From Zychaea mexicana (taxonomy: Eukaryota > Mucoromycota > Mucoromycetes > Mucorales > Lichtheimiaceae), in assembly GCF_025766255.1 (NCBI RefSeq), contig NW_026516707.1, positions 62,001 to 126,000 on the forward strand: a DNA stretch of 64,000 bases. Direction: 5' to 3'. Shown here one piece after another: positions 44,425 through 56,900 of this stretch. Made by a program: the position numbers and the translations under genes. The stretch's first letter is position 1. Each line of letters starts with the position of its first letter. The notes under the pieces are model-generated. The model worked only from the letters and a program-made list of their open reading frames with translations. It made no database searches and was not told where the DNA came from.

Positions 44425-46392
44425 ATGACTAAAGAAGCAGCAGAAAAAAAAGAGGCTTATGTAACCTTGGTTGCCACTGATTCCTATGTCCCAGGTGCAC
44501 TTGTGCTCGCTCATCGCTTACGCGATCTCGGCACAGTCAAACACCTCGCGTGTCTGGTCACACCAATCGTGTCCTCACAAGCTCGAGCATTACTAGTACC
44601 ACGGTTTCATCACCTAATCTCGGTGGACAGTATGCATTCCACGACGCCCGCCAACTTGTTATTGTTGGGTCGTCCAGACTTGGCCGTGACGCTCACAAAA
44701 CTACACGTGTTTCGGCTGGCCCACTTGTTTACAAAGATCGTCTTTCTTGACGCAGACACGTATCCGGTCAAGTTGATAGACGAGTTGTTCGAGAGACCAT
44801 CATTTTCGGCTGCTCCAGACGTGGGATGGCCGGATTGTTTCAATTCAGGCGTGTTTGTGGTCCAGCCGTCCGATTCGGTATATGCGGATTTGATACAATT
44901 GGCAGCGGAAAAGGGATCGTTTGATGGTACGTTGTTGTCTGGATAAGCAGATAGTTTATGGGTATCTGGGAAGTGAAGTACTCGCATCAACAAACTGTGG
45001 ATGGGAACGAATCAAAGAACGTTGTTATAACTAGCTGTGATGATGTATCTATGATGTAAAAGCAAAATCATATTTGACCATCGTAATTATACTAGGTGGC
45101 GATCAAGGTCTCCTCAACACATACTTTGCTAGTTGGCCAGAAACGTCTGCACATCGATTGCCGTTTACATACAATACGACACCTTCAGCTGCTTACAGGT
45201 AAATTAGAAAGCGTTGACAGCTTTTTTCCTCCCGCATGTTACCTGTGTTGTTGTCAATGGAGAGTAATTATCGTTGCTAACAATATGATGCATGAAACAC
45301 ACTTACACAGTTACGCACCTGCCTACATGGAATTCCGGGATAGAATCTCTATAGCTCACTTTATCGGGCGACTGAAACCATGGCATTACCAACGCTTTGC
45401 AGACGGAAGTGTATTCCATAACAAAAATAATAACGATCACGTTCAGGCTTGGTGGGATACCTGGGATAAGCACTATGATAAGGTATATACTGTTATCAAT
45501 TTCTATATGAATTTCAATAGAGAAGACTAAAATAAAGAACAATATGCACCCGGGCTTTCATGTTCCAGACCTCGCCTGCATCCTTACTATCAATGTCACA
45601 AGAAAAGCTACAACACCACCAAGGCCAACAAGAATTAAAGTTATCGACACTCTCCAACCCCACCATAACGATGGCTAGAGTGACGAATAATGGAAATAGT
45701 GATCTTTCTCAGTCTCCTATCTGGGGTAGAATTGCATCAAGCGCCTATTCGGACAACTTATCCAGTATACGTCTCAAACCCCATCAAGATCCATACCATA
45801 ACCACCAGAAGCCCAACAAGGTCCCGGAACCTCGCAATCGGGTGACCAACAGTGTAAGCTAAGCTGAAGATATAGAAACATGGCTACAGTCGCTTTTTGC
45901 TTCTGTCGCACAGAATGTTTAAACTGGCTTTCTTTGTAATGGACACAGATCCCTGAAGATCACGCACGTTTCACAAGAGCGCCAAATGTTACTCAGACCT
46001 ATCATCCGGTATACATGACGCCTGTTCCTACTACTATCTCGGCTTCCAATCCTGCTGTAATCACCGATAAAGCTACCTTTAATAATATCACCGAACTATC
46101 CGCATCATATTCCAAACAATCCATTCATACCACCAGTCCGTCCTCCCAGAACGTTTATCCACTATCATGCACACTAGCGCCATCTTTAGCGGCACCATCA
46201 CCACCACCAGTGGCCCCTGATAAGAAGATTTGTGACGATGAAGGTAGCGCTAGTGTTATTCAGCAGACAGCCTCCTCTGACAACAACCACCAACCAAAAT
46301 CACGACAACGTCTCCTTCCACAAGCAACAGGTGTTGCAGAAGCAACCATGCTTGAGTTTGAACTTGACTACAATGAACGATATCGTTTATAA
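44425..46392 (+). CDS. GYG: Glycogenin (self-glucosylating starter of glycogen)
   Basis: Five exons, 44425-44926, 45096-45198, 45311-45482, 45569-45853 and 45949-46392, give 501 residues. The first about 265 residues are a GT8 glycosyltransferase: AYVTLVATDSYVPGALVLAHRL at the start, LTKLHVFRL, the metal-binding FLDADTYPV (DxD), DCFNSGVFVVQPS, GGDQGLLNTYFASW and HFIGRLKPW. The long tail is Ser/Pro/Asn-rich and disordered, ending in a short acidic-aromatic segment (MLEFELDYNERY) like the glycogen synthase-binding end of glycogenins. It should attach the first glucose units from UDP-glucose to itself in the cytosol. The stop codon is 98 bases from that of LHS1, which converges on it. Confidence 0.93.
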
Positions 46393-46490
46393 AAAATATT
46401 CAAATCATGTACATGCAAATTTGTTGCTTCCTATATATATTTTTCCAAGTATAATAAAAAAAAGAGACTTTTTCATGACTTTTCTAAAAT

Positions 46491-49400
46491 CTAAAGTTCA
46501 TCGTGGTTACGATGTTCCTCTTCTTCCTCGGGCGTGGATGGCTTGCTCGAAGAATCTTGCTGCTGCTCCTTTTGTCCTCCAGCAACTGGTTCCTCGTCAG
46601 CATCAGTGGAAGGTTCTTCCTTTTCTTCAGCATCTTCCTTCTTTGGCTGCTGTTTCTTCGCCTTGGGCTTCTTTTTGCTCATCAATTTCATCAGTGCTTC
46701 ATCCAATTGTCGACACTGTTTGTTGACATCAAGAGTCGTAAAGATAGGATCGACGTGGTTTTCGCGTTTTTCTTGAGCAGCAACCTTTTCAAGCTTCCAC
46801 GATTCAACTCGATTGGCATGGCTCAAGACTCCTTCAAGTTCTTCTTCAGTATGGTATCGGTCTTCTTCAGGAGTCGAGCTACGAATGTTCTCCACAAAGG
46901 AGCGCGCAAGTTGAACGCTGGTATCAATACGCTTAATGTTATCGACACGTTGAAGGTATTCTTGACGGCGGAACGTGACAGGTCGTTCGAGCGATCTGTG
47001 CAGTTTCGTAAGTATACACTGCGTGGATGTCGCAAATTATACGAGTTTCCGAGAAGAAAAGTTTTACGTAGCAACACTTACTGAAGTTTTCGCAAACGGT
47101 CAATGTATTCTTTCGTATCAGCTGTTTCGCCTTCGTCGTACAACCAATCCGAAGTCTCAGAAAGTTGTTCACGTAGGTGCTCTTGTTGCTCTTCGGTCGA
47201 CACGATGCCGACGGTATCATCATACAGAAAGTCTTGAACACGATAGACAAAGGACTCAAGATTGTTGCGCGATTCTTCACGCAATCGACGCTTGTCATCA
47301 AGTGCGTCGAGCTTTTCAATGCTAGTTTGTTTATAAATGTTATTTAGATCAGCTTTACTGTCGCACAAAGGATGCTTACGTGCAGGAGTGTCTCTGTGCG
47401 CACAGACCAAGCCGAGCGCATTTTACTTACCGCTGACGGACTGCTGCCTTTTCTTCAGATGACATGGCAACAGGACCAGCAGGGATAAATTCAACATCAA
47501 GTGGGATCTTCTTCAAAGAGGGTTCCTTGGGCTTGGATTCCTCTGCAGTCTTTTTCTTGTCGCTCTCCTCACGCTCAGTGTTGTTCTGGTCGGCCTGCAC
47601 AGTCTGTGTCGATGCAGCAGATATTTTAGTAAATTTCGATAATATTCTCCCGTATAATATGCTCTAGTTACCTCCTTTGCTTCTTCTGCGGATTGAGTTT
47701 CTTCTTCCTTCGAACCAAAGAATGACTTGACCTTATCTATTTGCCGTCACCATCACCATTAATGTTAGCCCGGTAAGCATGTATTTATCTACTACGAGTA
47801 TCCAGCCCCTCCAATGATAAAAAAATATACCAGAGAAAGTAGATCCGGTATCCTTTGATTGGAAACTCAAGCTAGCCTCAGGCACAGAAAGGAGACCCGC
47901 GTTGGACAACTCAATGGACACGCGCACCTTGGGTGGCTGCTCAGCCGAGTCGATCTCATCCTTATGCTTCTCCATGGCAGCTGTCAAACCAGTAATTCTG
48001 ACTTTGGCAATTTGATCAAGTTCACTCTCACTAGTTTAATTAAGCCATCAATATGATTACGTCCCTTTCTCTCCATTTCATTATCAGTGTCCAATTCGAT
48101 ATTTATACAACTTACATATCTTGTTCATCGACTGGTTTTCCATACTTGACATCAAATTCAAAGTCGCTTTCGCGCTTGAACGTCATAATTTTACGGGTAC
48201 CAATCGATCCAAATTCATTGAACAAAGTGGTGTGGATAGGTTGACGACCTGTATATCAATAAATATAAAAACTTCATCAATATCTTTGCTGCTTGTTGCT
48301 CACACGGTGGAATCTTTCTTTCTCTTGGCTCATCCTTCATTAACTAACCTAAATGCTCGTCCTCAGGGTGATAAATAACTTCAATCGGGAAAACAGTGAT
48401 ATCCTTGATCACAATCTGTTTGGTAAGACGGAACTGTTTACTGAGCGATGCACCACGGAATGCAGCACCCAATACAGCTGCTTCATCACCGTTGACATTC
48501 TTGGCAATCTTTTGACTGTGTCAATATTAATCTTAGATATGTGAGAAACAGTATATAGGCGGGTAGGAGTTACAGAACCACATCGAGATATGAACACTAT
48601 ACTTACGTTCCCACAACATCAACTAGGCCTTTCTGCACAGCAGGGACACGCACGCTACCCCCAACAAGGACCAGCGACTTGACGTCGTCCTATAAGCAGC
48701 GGAAATTATATAAGTAAATTTATAAAACGTATAATCTCGTTGGAAACTTTTGAGCCTTTTGATTACTTACAATTTTCATGTCAGCAGCCTTCAGAGCTGC
48801 TTCAATAGGTCCGGGAACACGTTCAAGCAAATCAGCACAAAGTCGCTCAAGTTCAACGCGCGTCACCTTGCTTTTAAAGTCCACATCTTCGTAAAGACTC
48901 TCCAACTATTGAAACATAGGATTAGGAAAAAGTCATCTCCAGCGAATAGATGCCTCTGAAGACCTAATCATGCCCCATCCTTCCGCATCATAATATAGCA
49001 AACCCACATACCGAAGCGAAGGTTTCTGTGTTGGCGCTAAGGATTTGCTTGACGCGATTAGCTTCCTTGAGCAAACGAGTCATTGCATTTCGAGATTGTC
49101 GGATATCCAATGTAGGATGCATTTCATTGAACTTTTCTGCCAACTTGTTTTGCAAGCGAACATCAAACTCGTGACCACCCAAGGTTCGGTCAAATCCAAC
49201 TGCTTTGACCTCGAGTTGTGGCACCTTACGGGTAGTCGATTTGCCTTCTTTTTGATCTGCAACGGAGAAAGATACAAGCGACGCGACGGTCGATCCAGCG
49301 CCCATGTCGTAAAAGATGTGATATTCGGGAGTGCTCGTAAATTCTCTGCTGATCGCATAGTTGAGTGCAACAGCTGTTTCGTCGTGGATTAACGACAAGA

Positions 49401-50222
49401 CATTAAGCCCGGCCAATTCAGCAGCGTCCAAAATTGCTTGACGCTCGTATTGTGTCGCAAAAGGCGCAACCTAGAATTCATACATAAATATACGTATCCA
49501 AGATGATCACTCTAAGTATACTGCTGTTCCCGTTTGACTCGTTCTCGTTTCCGTATTAGGGAGCCTCCTTTGTATTTACCGTGATCACAACATCCTTGAC
49601 ATCTTCACCAGCAGTGTTCTTTGCTTGTTCTCGAGCATTCTGAAACTGATATGCGATTAACTCCTCGACAGACAATTCAGTATCTTCGTCATGCTTGAAA
49701 AGGATGGCGTTTCGTTCAGGATGAGGCGTCATTTTGGTGGCGAATCGATTGCGGTATTCAACACAGTGTCTATCGTCAAAAGGCTTTGCAATGATGCTCT
49801 TAAGGTTCGAATACGTCAAATGAGGGAATCGGCTTGACTATAAACCATTTATATATACAATCATGAGGTATTTATTCACTTAAAACTTCCGTGTCATCCC
49901 TCGTCCTTTTGCACACCCTTGTCACACATTCTGCCTATATCTTTCACCCTCTTTTCCTTCCTAAATGATTTACCAATGCAACCGCGTCGGATCCATATAA
50001 TCGCTCCTCATCACGCAGTGTTACTACGGTTTGTGTCTTTCGCTTAGAGTCCTTATTCAACGCGATGTCGAGAGGAATGCCAGGCTTGATGAGACCGACT
50101 TTGAACCATTCGGCGCCGTAATCGATTGACATGACCGCTGCCTGCGCCTGGTCACTGAATAGTGCCAATGCGATGGCGAGGACAAGGCATAGTATTGCTA
50201 CAATGCGTTGTAACGACGCCAT
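46491..50222 (-). CDS. LHS1: ER Hsp70-like chaperone LHS1/GRP170
   Basis: Twelve exons: 49974-50222, 49580-49837, 49012-49470, 48771-48905, 48607-48689, 48349-48515, 48116-48248, 47831-48030, 47672-47736, 47431-47603, 47082-47321, 46491-46995. They give 888 residues with phase kept throughout. A signal peptide (LCLVLAIALALFSDQAQA) precedes VMSIDYGAEWFKVGLIKPG. The nucleotide-binding domain has VAPFATQYERQAILDAA, YDMGAGSTVASL and LVLVGGSVRVPAVQ. A charged linker (about 560-620) and a long helical end follow, closing with HDEL for ER retention. GRP170/Lhs1 is the exchange factor for Kar2/BiP and a holdase in protein import and folding. The call is firm. Two 13-bp repeats with an ACGTGG core lie upstream. 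Confidence 0.95.
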
Positions 50223-50474
50223 GAAGTTTTGGTGTGAGAAAAAGTGGGAGAAAGAGAGAGAAGGTATATATTTCGTATAGAGAAAAAGGTAGTTCTCAGG
50301 GGTTGGTGAAAGTGAAAGGAAAGACGAAGCGCGTGCTCTCTTTTTAATACATGAAATTGCATCGATCCAGGCAAACTTGTTGAGAAATCATTGGCTGAAG
50401 GGAATCGGGCCCTTAATGTTGGATTTTGCACAAAGCTGTCAGCCTGCCAGTGTATAATCAAGTACGTTTAAATG

Positions 50475-50542
50475 TTGCCACGTTGTAAAATGTGCGACAA
50501 ACATGATCTTTGTTTTATGAGACAGGATATTGCCACGTTGTA
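50475..50542 (-). promoter_or_regulatory. Pair of 13-bp repeats with GCCACGT core upstream of LHS1
   Basis: TTGCCACGTTGTA occurs identically at 50475-50487 and 50530-50542, about 250-320 bases before the LHS1 ATG. The second copy is followed by CCAAT six bases on. On the LHS1 strand the core is ACGTGGC, as in bZIP unfolded-protein-response sites (XBP1/Hac1/ATF6 type). The function is inferred from sequence and gene identity. Confidence 0.5.
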
Positions 50543-50882
50543 GCCAATGGCTCTGACAGCTCTACCAAAGATACTCATGACAGGGTGCTTGTGATGGTAG
50601 CATTTTTATGTCAAACCTGTCGATAAAAGCGACAGATATCGTAGCAATAAAGTTGACGATATTGTCATCCAGTAACATGATTATTAAGATGGTGAGATGT
50701 ATGCTTTCACCCAGTGTCTAGCTTCTTACATTGTGAGTGCTGGTATATGCAAGCAAGATTACGCAAAATGCAACGGACTGCAATATCATTGGCTGGGAGC
50801 ATTTCCAAAATAAGCAGACTTCTAGGTCAATTACCGCCGTTGACCGCACCTTTTACCTTTTATTCTTTAGGCGATCGCGGCA

Positions 50883-52377
50883 ATGAAAGAGGTGCCCACT
50901 GCTGAAGGTGCTGCCATTAACTACTCTAACAATCATGCCAATAAAACAACATGAAGAAAAATATTAATACTCCAGTATAATCATAGATGATTCAAACCTA
51001 CTTGTTATAATATTGGACACGAATCCATTTGTGTGGGCTGAATCAGCTAAGGCACAAACACCGCTTTCATTGGACGATGCGCTGCGGCAAGTTTTGATCT
51101 TTATCAACGCTCACTTGGCGCTCAAATACAATAATAAAGTAGTTGCGATTGCAAGTCATGTGGGCCATAGGTTCGTTTTTGAGATTTAAAAGTTTTCAGG
51201 TGCTGTTTTTGGCTTTATACACACGTATGGCTGATAATGCTATAATAGTAAATTTCTTTATCCCATATCAGACGACGAAGCCTCAAAACATCGCGTCAGC
51301 GGTCAACGTGACGCCAACATGTATCCGAATTTCCAGTTTGTCACTGATCAGATCGTCGCTAGCTTACAAGAGCTCTTGTCGGATACCGATGCATCTTTCT
51401 TGGATAAGGCTAGTGGCACTTCATCCTTGATTACTGGTGCATTTTCTATGGCACTTTGTTGTAAGTAAAGCCGGATGTCTTTTTCTGTTACATCTGTAGA
51501 TCCTATTACTTGTGCCTAACAAAATCTGGAAAAAAAGACATCCACCGAGTGACGAAAAACGATGAGCTTGGACATATCAAGCCTCGAATCCTGATCCTGT
51601 CATTATCGCCAGATTCTGCAGCTCAGTATATTCCTTTGATGAATTGTATTTTCTCGGCACAAAAGGCTGTAAGTTGGGTTTCTGTTGCAATGAAGAAAAG
51701 GAGAGAAACTTATGAAAGATTATAATATAGGCGATCCCGGTGGATGTATGTAAGGTGTATGGTGAAGAAACAGCATTTTTACAGCAAGCAGCAAACATTA
51801 CTGGTGGTATCTATGTCAAGGTTGAGGATGCACAGTCCTTACTACAGTACTTGATGGTAAGTGTTACAATGGGTAACAACTGTTGGGTAACAATGAAGTA
51901 ATTAACAATTTGGGGGCATCGTACAGTTTGCATTTCTCCCCGAACGATACGCCCGTAAATTTCTCAATCTTCCAAACGAAGACCAAGTGGATTTCCGTGC
52001 AGCTTGTTTTTGTCATAAAAGGATTGTGGATATTGGCTATGTGTGTTCCGTATGCTTATCCAGTAAGTAGAGAGTATATTTGCGATCCTGCTAAGCAATG
52101 TAAATCAAGGCGTCTACTAACAATTGAAAAAAAAAATAGTTTTCTGCTCTTGGTCACCTGTCTGTTCGACTTGCAAGTAGGTTTGACTGGTTGATTTGTG
52201 GGTTATACCCATGTAAGGTTTTAAAGTGCTGATCAGAGTTCATTTTATGATAGGACTAAATTCGCTTTTCGACCCATGGTGCCGCCAAGTGGTCGTGGAC
52301 GTCCGCTCCCTCCTCCTTCCAACAGAGGTTCACCGTCCTTATCCAACAGCAACAACCCTTCACCATCGCACGCATAA
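50883..52377 (+). CDS. TFB4: TFIIH subunit TFB4/p34 (GTF2H3)
   Basis: Eight exons, 50883-50907, 50987-51170, 51249-51460, 51538-51668, 51731-51856, 51927-52062, 52140-52176 and 52254-52377, give 324 residues. The von Willebrand A-like domain starts DSNLLVIILDTNPFVWA and includes VVAIASHVGH, KFLYP, RILILSLSPDSAAQYIPLMN and AANITGGIYVKV. The C-terminus is a C4 zinc finger (CFCHKRIVDIGYVCSVCLS, then CSWSPVCSTC) spread over three exons. Tfb4/p34 pairs with Ssl1/p44 in TFIIH, needed for RNA polymerase II initiation and nucleotide excision repair. The first exon of 25 nt is the weakest part: its donor is GTGCTG and another start is possible. The rest is clear. Confidence 0.93.
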
Positions 52378-52482
52378 TTTGTTTTCTCTCTCTCACACAT
52401 CCTTTTGCATCATACCATTATTACAAAACTTCTGTTTCCTATAAAAAAAGTCATTATTGGCTATTGTCATAGCAAACACTCG

Positions 52483-52530
52483 TTTGGCGGCGACAGAAAT
52501 TTAGAGCGTTTAACGCGCTTTTCGTGGTCG
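52483..52530 (+). promoter_or_regulatory. Cluster of S-phase-type promoter boxes before dUTPase
   Basis: TTTGGCGG at 52483-52490 fits the E2F consensus. AACGCGCT at 52512-52519 has the ACGCG core of MCB sites. TTTTCGTG at 52519-52526 contains an inverted SCB (CACGAAA). All lie within 110 bases of the dUTPase ATG at 52590. Confidence 0.45.
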
Positions 52531-52589
52531 CGTTATTAAAATCGCGTTCCTGTTTTTTTTCAGTCCGTTTCCACACTCTTCAATAGATC

Positions 52590-53285
52590 ATGACCGTCAT
52601 GCCCCGCCTTTTAGTCAAGCGTCTTTCTGAAAATGCCAAGGTCCCTACACGTGGATCTGCTCTTGCTGCCGGCTACGATCTGTACAGGTACAAACACACT
52701 GTTTACCATTTAAAAAGTGGCGATCTAAGAAAGAAATAAAAAGTGTATATAAACGATCGTGGAGATCCAGTAGATTCTAATACTTTGTTCTTTCTCCTTT
52801 TCAAGTGCTGCCGACACTGTGATTCCTGCACAGGGAAAAGTGATTGTTCCTACTGACTTGTCGATTGCTGTACCTGAGGGCTGTTATGGTCGCGTGGCAC
52901 CACGTTCGGGCTTGGCTGCCAAACACTTTTTGGACACAGGCGCAGGTGTGATTGACGCCGACTATCGTGGTCCTGTGGGTGTTGTTATGTTTAACTTTTC
53001 CAAGGTCGACTACAAAGGTATATTAACAATCCATACAATGAGCCAACATGATGGTTTTTTTTTCCAAAACTAAACACTACTCTAGTCAAGCAAGGTGATC
53101 GCGTTGCACAGCTCGTCTTGGAACGTATTTACACACCCGAGGTGGAGGAAGTTGAGGTAAAAAGAGTTATGCACGTCGGTATGTAATGTCATGTACGATT
53201 AACGCGCGTGTAACAACTTTTCTTGTAGGACCTGGACCAGACGGTCCGAGGAGCAGGTGGTTTCGGTTCAACTGGTCAGCAGTAA
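52590..53285 (+). CDS. DUT1: Trimeric dUTPase (dUTP diphosphatase)
   Basis: Four exons, 52590-52687, 52806-53017, 53086-53156 and 53229-53285, give 145 residues, the usual size. All five dUTPase motifs are present in order: [34 protein letters not shown] with the catalytic Asp and Tyr, [12 protein letters not shown], and the C-terminal [10 protein letters not shown] that closes over the active site. It hydrolyses dUTP to dUMP and pyrophosphate, keeping uracil out of DNA and feeding thymidylate synthesis. It starts 212 bases after the TFB4 stop on the same strand, with its own promoter motifs. No targeting sequence is seen, so it is probably nuclear/cytosolic. Confidence 0.96.
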
Positions 53286-54183
53286 CATTAGCAGCAGCAG
53301 CAGCAGCAGCACTTCATTCATTTTATATCTATTACCGACCCTTTTCATTTGTACATAGTCATCTCAGGGCAGAACGTGTCTCCTAATTAACACAAATATT
53401 GATAAGTAAACAAGCAAGAAAAGTAGAGCGGTAAAGAACAAAGAAAAAGGAAATCATGGATGATTCGTTAGGATGCCCACATTTTGTGGTGGTACACCAG
53501 CCTAACTCTAAAATGACCGCAACATGAACCATGGTCGAGCGGGGGATTGATATGCTGAACCAATAATCAATCACTCATGCGTTATTAGGACTTTGATCTT
53601 TCCATGAAAGACTTCTGCATTTGCTACGATACCCACTGTTACTGCTATTCGATGGGGCACCACACTACCACGACGGAGAGGGGTGGGGGCCTAAACCATC
53701 CCTCACCTCTTGTTCGCACTCCTGGGAACACTCGAACTCGCCTGCTGCATACAGACTTGTAGTAAGTAACCTTGACTGTGGTGCGCAAACAACAGAGACA
53801 ACCCTCTGGCAAATGCGGCTATGGTGATTGCCTGTTGTTGCTGTGTGTTATGATGATGAGTGGTGCTGGTGTTGGTGCTGGTGGTGACGCCGATTTGAGC
53901 ACACACACACACACCCTCACAACTGTTATTTTTTCTACTCCCTTTGGGCCATCTTTTTATTTATTTATTTTTTCCTTGGTACTTTGGAAAAAACAAACCC
54001 TTCTTCCCTTTTTCTTTTCTTTCTCTTCCTTTTATTAGCGTGTATTCGTTCACTGAGTAGGAAAAAAAGAGAAACCCCCTTTCTTTTCATTCCTATTGTT
54101 TTGTGCCCGCTTAGATTAAGCGCGCAATTCAATAAAACTTCCATATATACACATATATATATATACACATATACACACCCAGC
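53286..54183. other. Intergenic: dUTPase 3' flank and casein kinase promoter
   Basis: No gene supported. Short GCA repeats lie just after the dUTPase stop codon. A CT-rich leader and a TA-dinucleotide stretch (54141-54172) precede the kinase ATG. Confidence 0.45.
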
Positions 54184-56066
54184 ATGACGGCAAATCATCC
54201 CCGTCACTCACAGCGGTCCAGTTCAACCGCTGTTACTTCATCCTCGAATGTCGTCGGTGTTCATTATCGAGTCGGTCGTAAGATTGGTGAAGGCAGCTTT
54301 GGCATTATTTATGAAGGTACACCACTTTTTACTTTTGCCCTCTCTCTCTCTTGTCCCTTTCCACAACACACCATGATATACTGTGGAACTTTCCGAACAC
54401 TTATTTGTTCATTGACACGGAAAAACCATGTTCACGTTAAGGCACCAACCTCTTAAACAACCAACAAGTGGCTATCAAGTTTGAACCACGGAAATCAGAT
54501 GCGCCTCAATTACGTGATGAATATCGAACATACAAGATACTTGCTGGGTTGAGTATGTTACATTATAGGGGCATATTCTTTTTGGAACGACAGTTTGCCG
54601 TCAGCCCGGAAGTGTCGGAACGAGTTACCCTGACTGACTGGCGAGCGTTTTTCACTGACTACCTTTTCTCTCTGTTTATACGTGCTTAGCCGGTATACCC
54701 ACTGCATATTATTTCGGTCAAGAGGGTCTCCATAACATCCTAGTAATAGACATGCTAGGTCCCAGCTTAGAGGATCTATTCGATATGTGCAGTCGACGCT
54801 TCAGTGTAAAAACGGTGGCCATGCTCGCAAAACAGATGGTAAAAGAGAGAAAGATTAGGGCTATTGGATGGGATGGGCGAACGCAAGATAGCTAACGCTA
54901 TAGGATGGCTCTGCTAGATTACACGCGTTCAAAGCATACATGAGAAGAATCTGATCTACAGGGACATCAAGCCAGACAATTTTCTGATTGGACGACCTGG
55001 CACCAAACACGCGAACACGATTTACATGATCGATTTTGGTATGGCAAAGCAGTACCGCGACCCAAAGACAAAGCAACACATTCCCTACCGTGAACGCAAG
55101 AGTCTGTCGGGCACAGCACGCTATATGAGTATAAATACCCATCTGGGAAGAGGTATGCACAAGAAACTCGGTTTGTATGTTTACTCTTGGTTCCAATATT
55201 GACACCTATACGGCTCTTGATTTAGAACAATCACGACGGGATGATCTCGAATCCCTGGGACATGTTTTCATGTATTTTTTACGGGGCGCCTTACCTTGGC
55301 AAGGATTAAAAGCAGCAACAAATAAACAAAAATACGAAAAGATTGGTGAAAAGAAGCAGTCCACAGCTGTCAAGGATCTGTGTGAAGGATACCCAGGTAA
55401 AGAAACACCACCCATTGTAAAAACGAAAAAAGAGCCTTCGATTGCTGATCCAAGCGGTTACTTTATTAGAGGAATTTGGAATGTACTTGCAGTACTCTCG
55501 GAAACTCGGCTTTGAAGAAACACCTGACTATGATTTCTTGCGTGATCTGTTCAACCGTGTTCTCAAGACAATAGGTGAAACTGACGACGGTGTATACGAT
55601 TGGATGCTATTGAATAATGGCAAGGGATGGGAGGTAAGATCAATTTCACTGTGGAGAAATATCTGAGGATTCGCGCAAAAAAAAAAAAGTACGTATGTGG
55701 GCCATTTCTAATCTTTCGATTCTTTTTTCGTGACAGCATCGCTCGTCTTTACATCGCCATCAGTCAGAACGGCATGGTGCGGTGGCTGCACTAAACAATG
55801 TAGCAGGAGGGAATGCAGGATGGGCTAACGGTAAACGCGACTCTGGCCATCGCCATTCGAAGCAACGTATGAGCCATCATCACCACAGCAACGCATACCG
55901 ATCGTCTCAGGGAATGATGATAAATGCCAATCAGCCCGTAACATATCAAAATGTTGATACCAACGCGTTGCATCATTCCGCTGCTGGTCGTGATGCCGAG
56001 TCTGTTCGTAAAGGCGGCTTCTGGTACAGTCTGTGTTCCATTGTCACATGCAATGCTTGCACTTAG
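54184..56066 (+). CDS. Casein kinase 1, Yck1/2/3-like, with C-terminal cysteines
   Basis: Seven exons, 54184-54316, 54442-54552, 54690-54838, 54918-55152, 55226-55396, 55470-55633 and 55737-56066, give 430 residues. The kinase domain has the Gly loop [13 protein letters not shown], the Lys in QVAIKFEPR, the catalytic loop [29 protein letters not shown] and the CK1 signature [32 protein letters not shown] and LPWQGLKA complete it. The tail is His/Ser/Asn-rich and ends [14 protein letters not shown]. Yeast Yck kinases end in palmitoylated cysteines and sit on plasma or vacuolar membrane; three cysteines here suggest the same with a different spacing. Likely roles are endocytosis, septation and nutrient signalling, by analogy only. 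Confidence 0.93.
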
Positions 56067-56900
56067 TAGCAAACCTTTTCTTCTACTGCAAAAATATCCC
56101 ATCTATCATTATGATTGAACAATAACCATCTAAAGGAACACACAGACACATGCGCCTCTTCTGTTATTTTCTTTTACCCATCTTAACCCATCCGGCCTCT
56201 TTTATTTTGACAAAAAAGAAACATATCCTCATTTTTTTAATTCTTTTCTTTGCCGTCTTCTATCCGTCCCTCACCTCTACTTCTTTAGCTTTTCCCCTCA
56301 TCGAAATCCCCTTTCCCCCTTTTGTTCATATTTCATGTGAAATTAGAACGCTCCCGCTCACACTCTCAACTCACAATGTTCTATTTCTTTTCTCCTTCTT
56401 CAACATATCCTATTCTGTAAAGCAAAGCAAATTTACTTGTTAGTATTCTTTTCGAGTCGTGTCAAGTTGTTTTCATTTGCTTGAACATTATTTAACCATA
56501 GCTTATAGATCGTACTTTCGCTCTATTAACGACTTGTTATCGAGCGATGTGTGCAGATACACACATCTATCATAGTATGCGGTCCTATTATATACAGAAG
56601 ACTCAAGGACATCCAATCGAAATGCAATTCATCGATTTAATGACAAGTTAAAACAGGTTTTTACTTGTTTATTTGATTATCCTTTTTTTTCTCTAGAGTA
56701 TGAAAAGAACTTGCGTAAAGTGTGTTTAGATGCGAAATAATAAAAGAAAGAGCAAAAACAAGTGATATATAGTGAGTGGGGTTTCTTATGTGTAAATGCG
56801 AGTAAAAATTTTTAGCTGTGGTGTGAATTTAGTGGTGGTGGTGGTGGTGGTGTGGAGTTGGGTGTGTATGTAGAAAAAATATAACGTATGTACAAGTCTA
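56067..56900. other. Convergent intergenic region between CK1 and MTM1
   Basis: Contains both 3' ends. A plus-strand hydrophobic frame at 56150-56443 is pyrimidine-rich 3' UTR, not a gene. I see no RNA gene. Confidence 0.5.

Noticed and set aside
56150..56443. 97-codon hydrophobic plus-strand frame
   Set aside because: Pyrimidine-rich sequence right after the kinase stop codon; its hydrophobicity is a by-product of T-rich codons.
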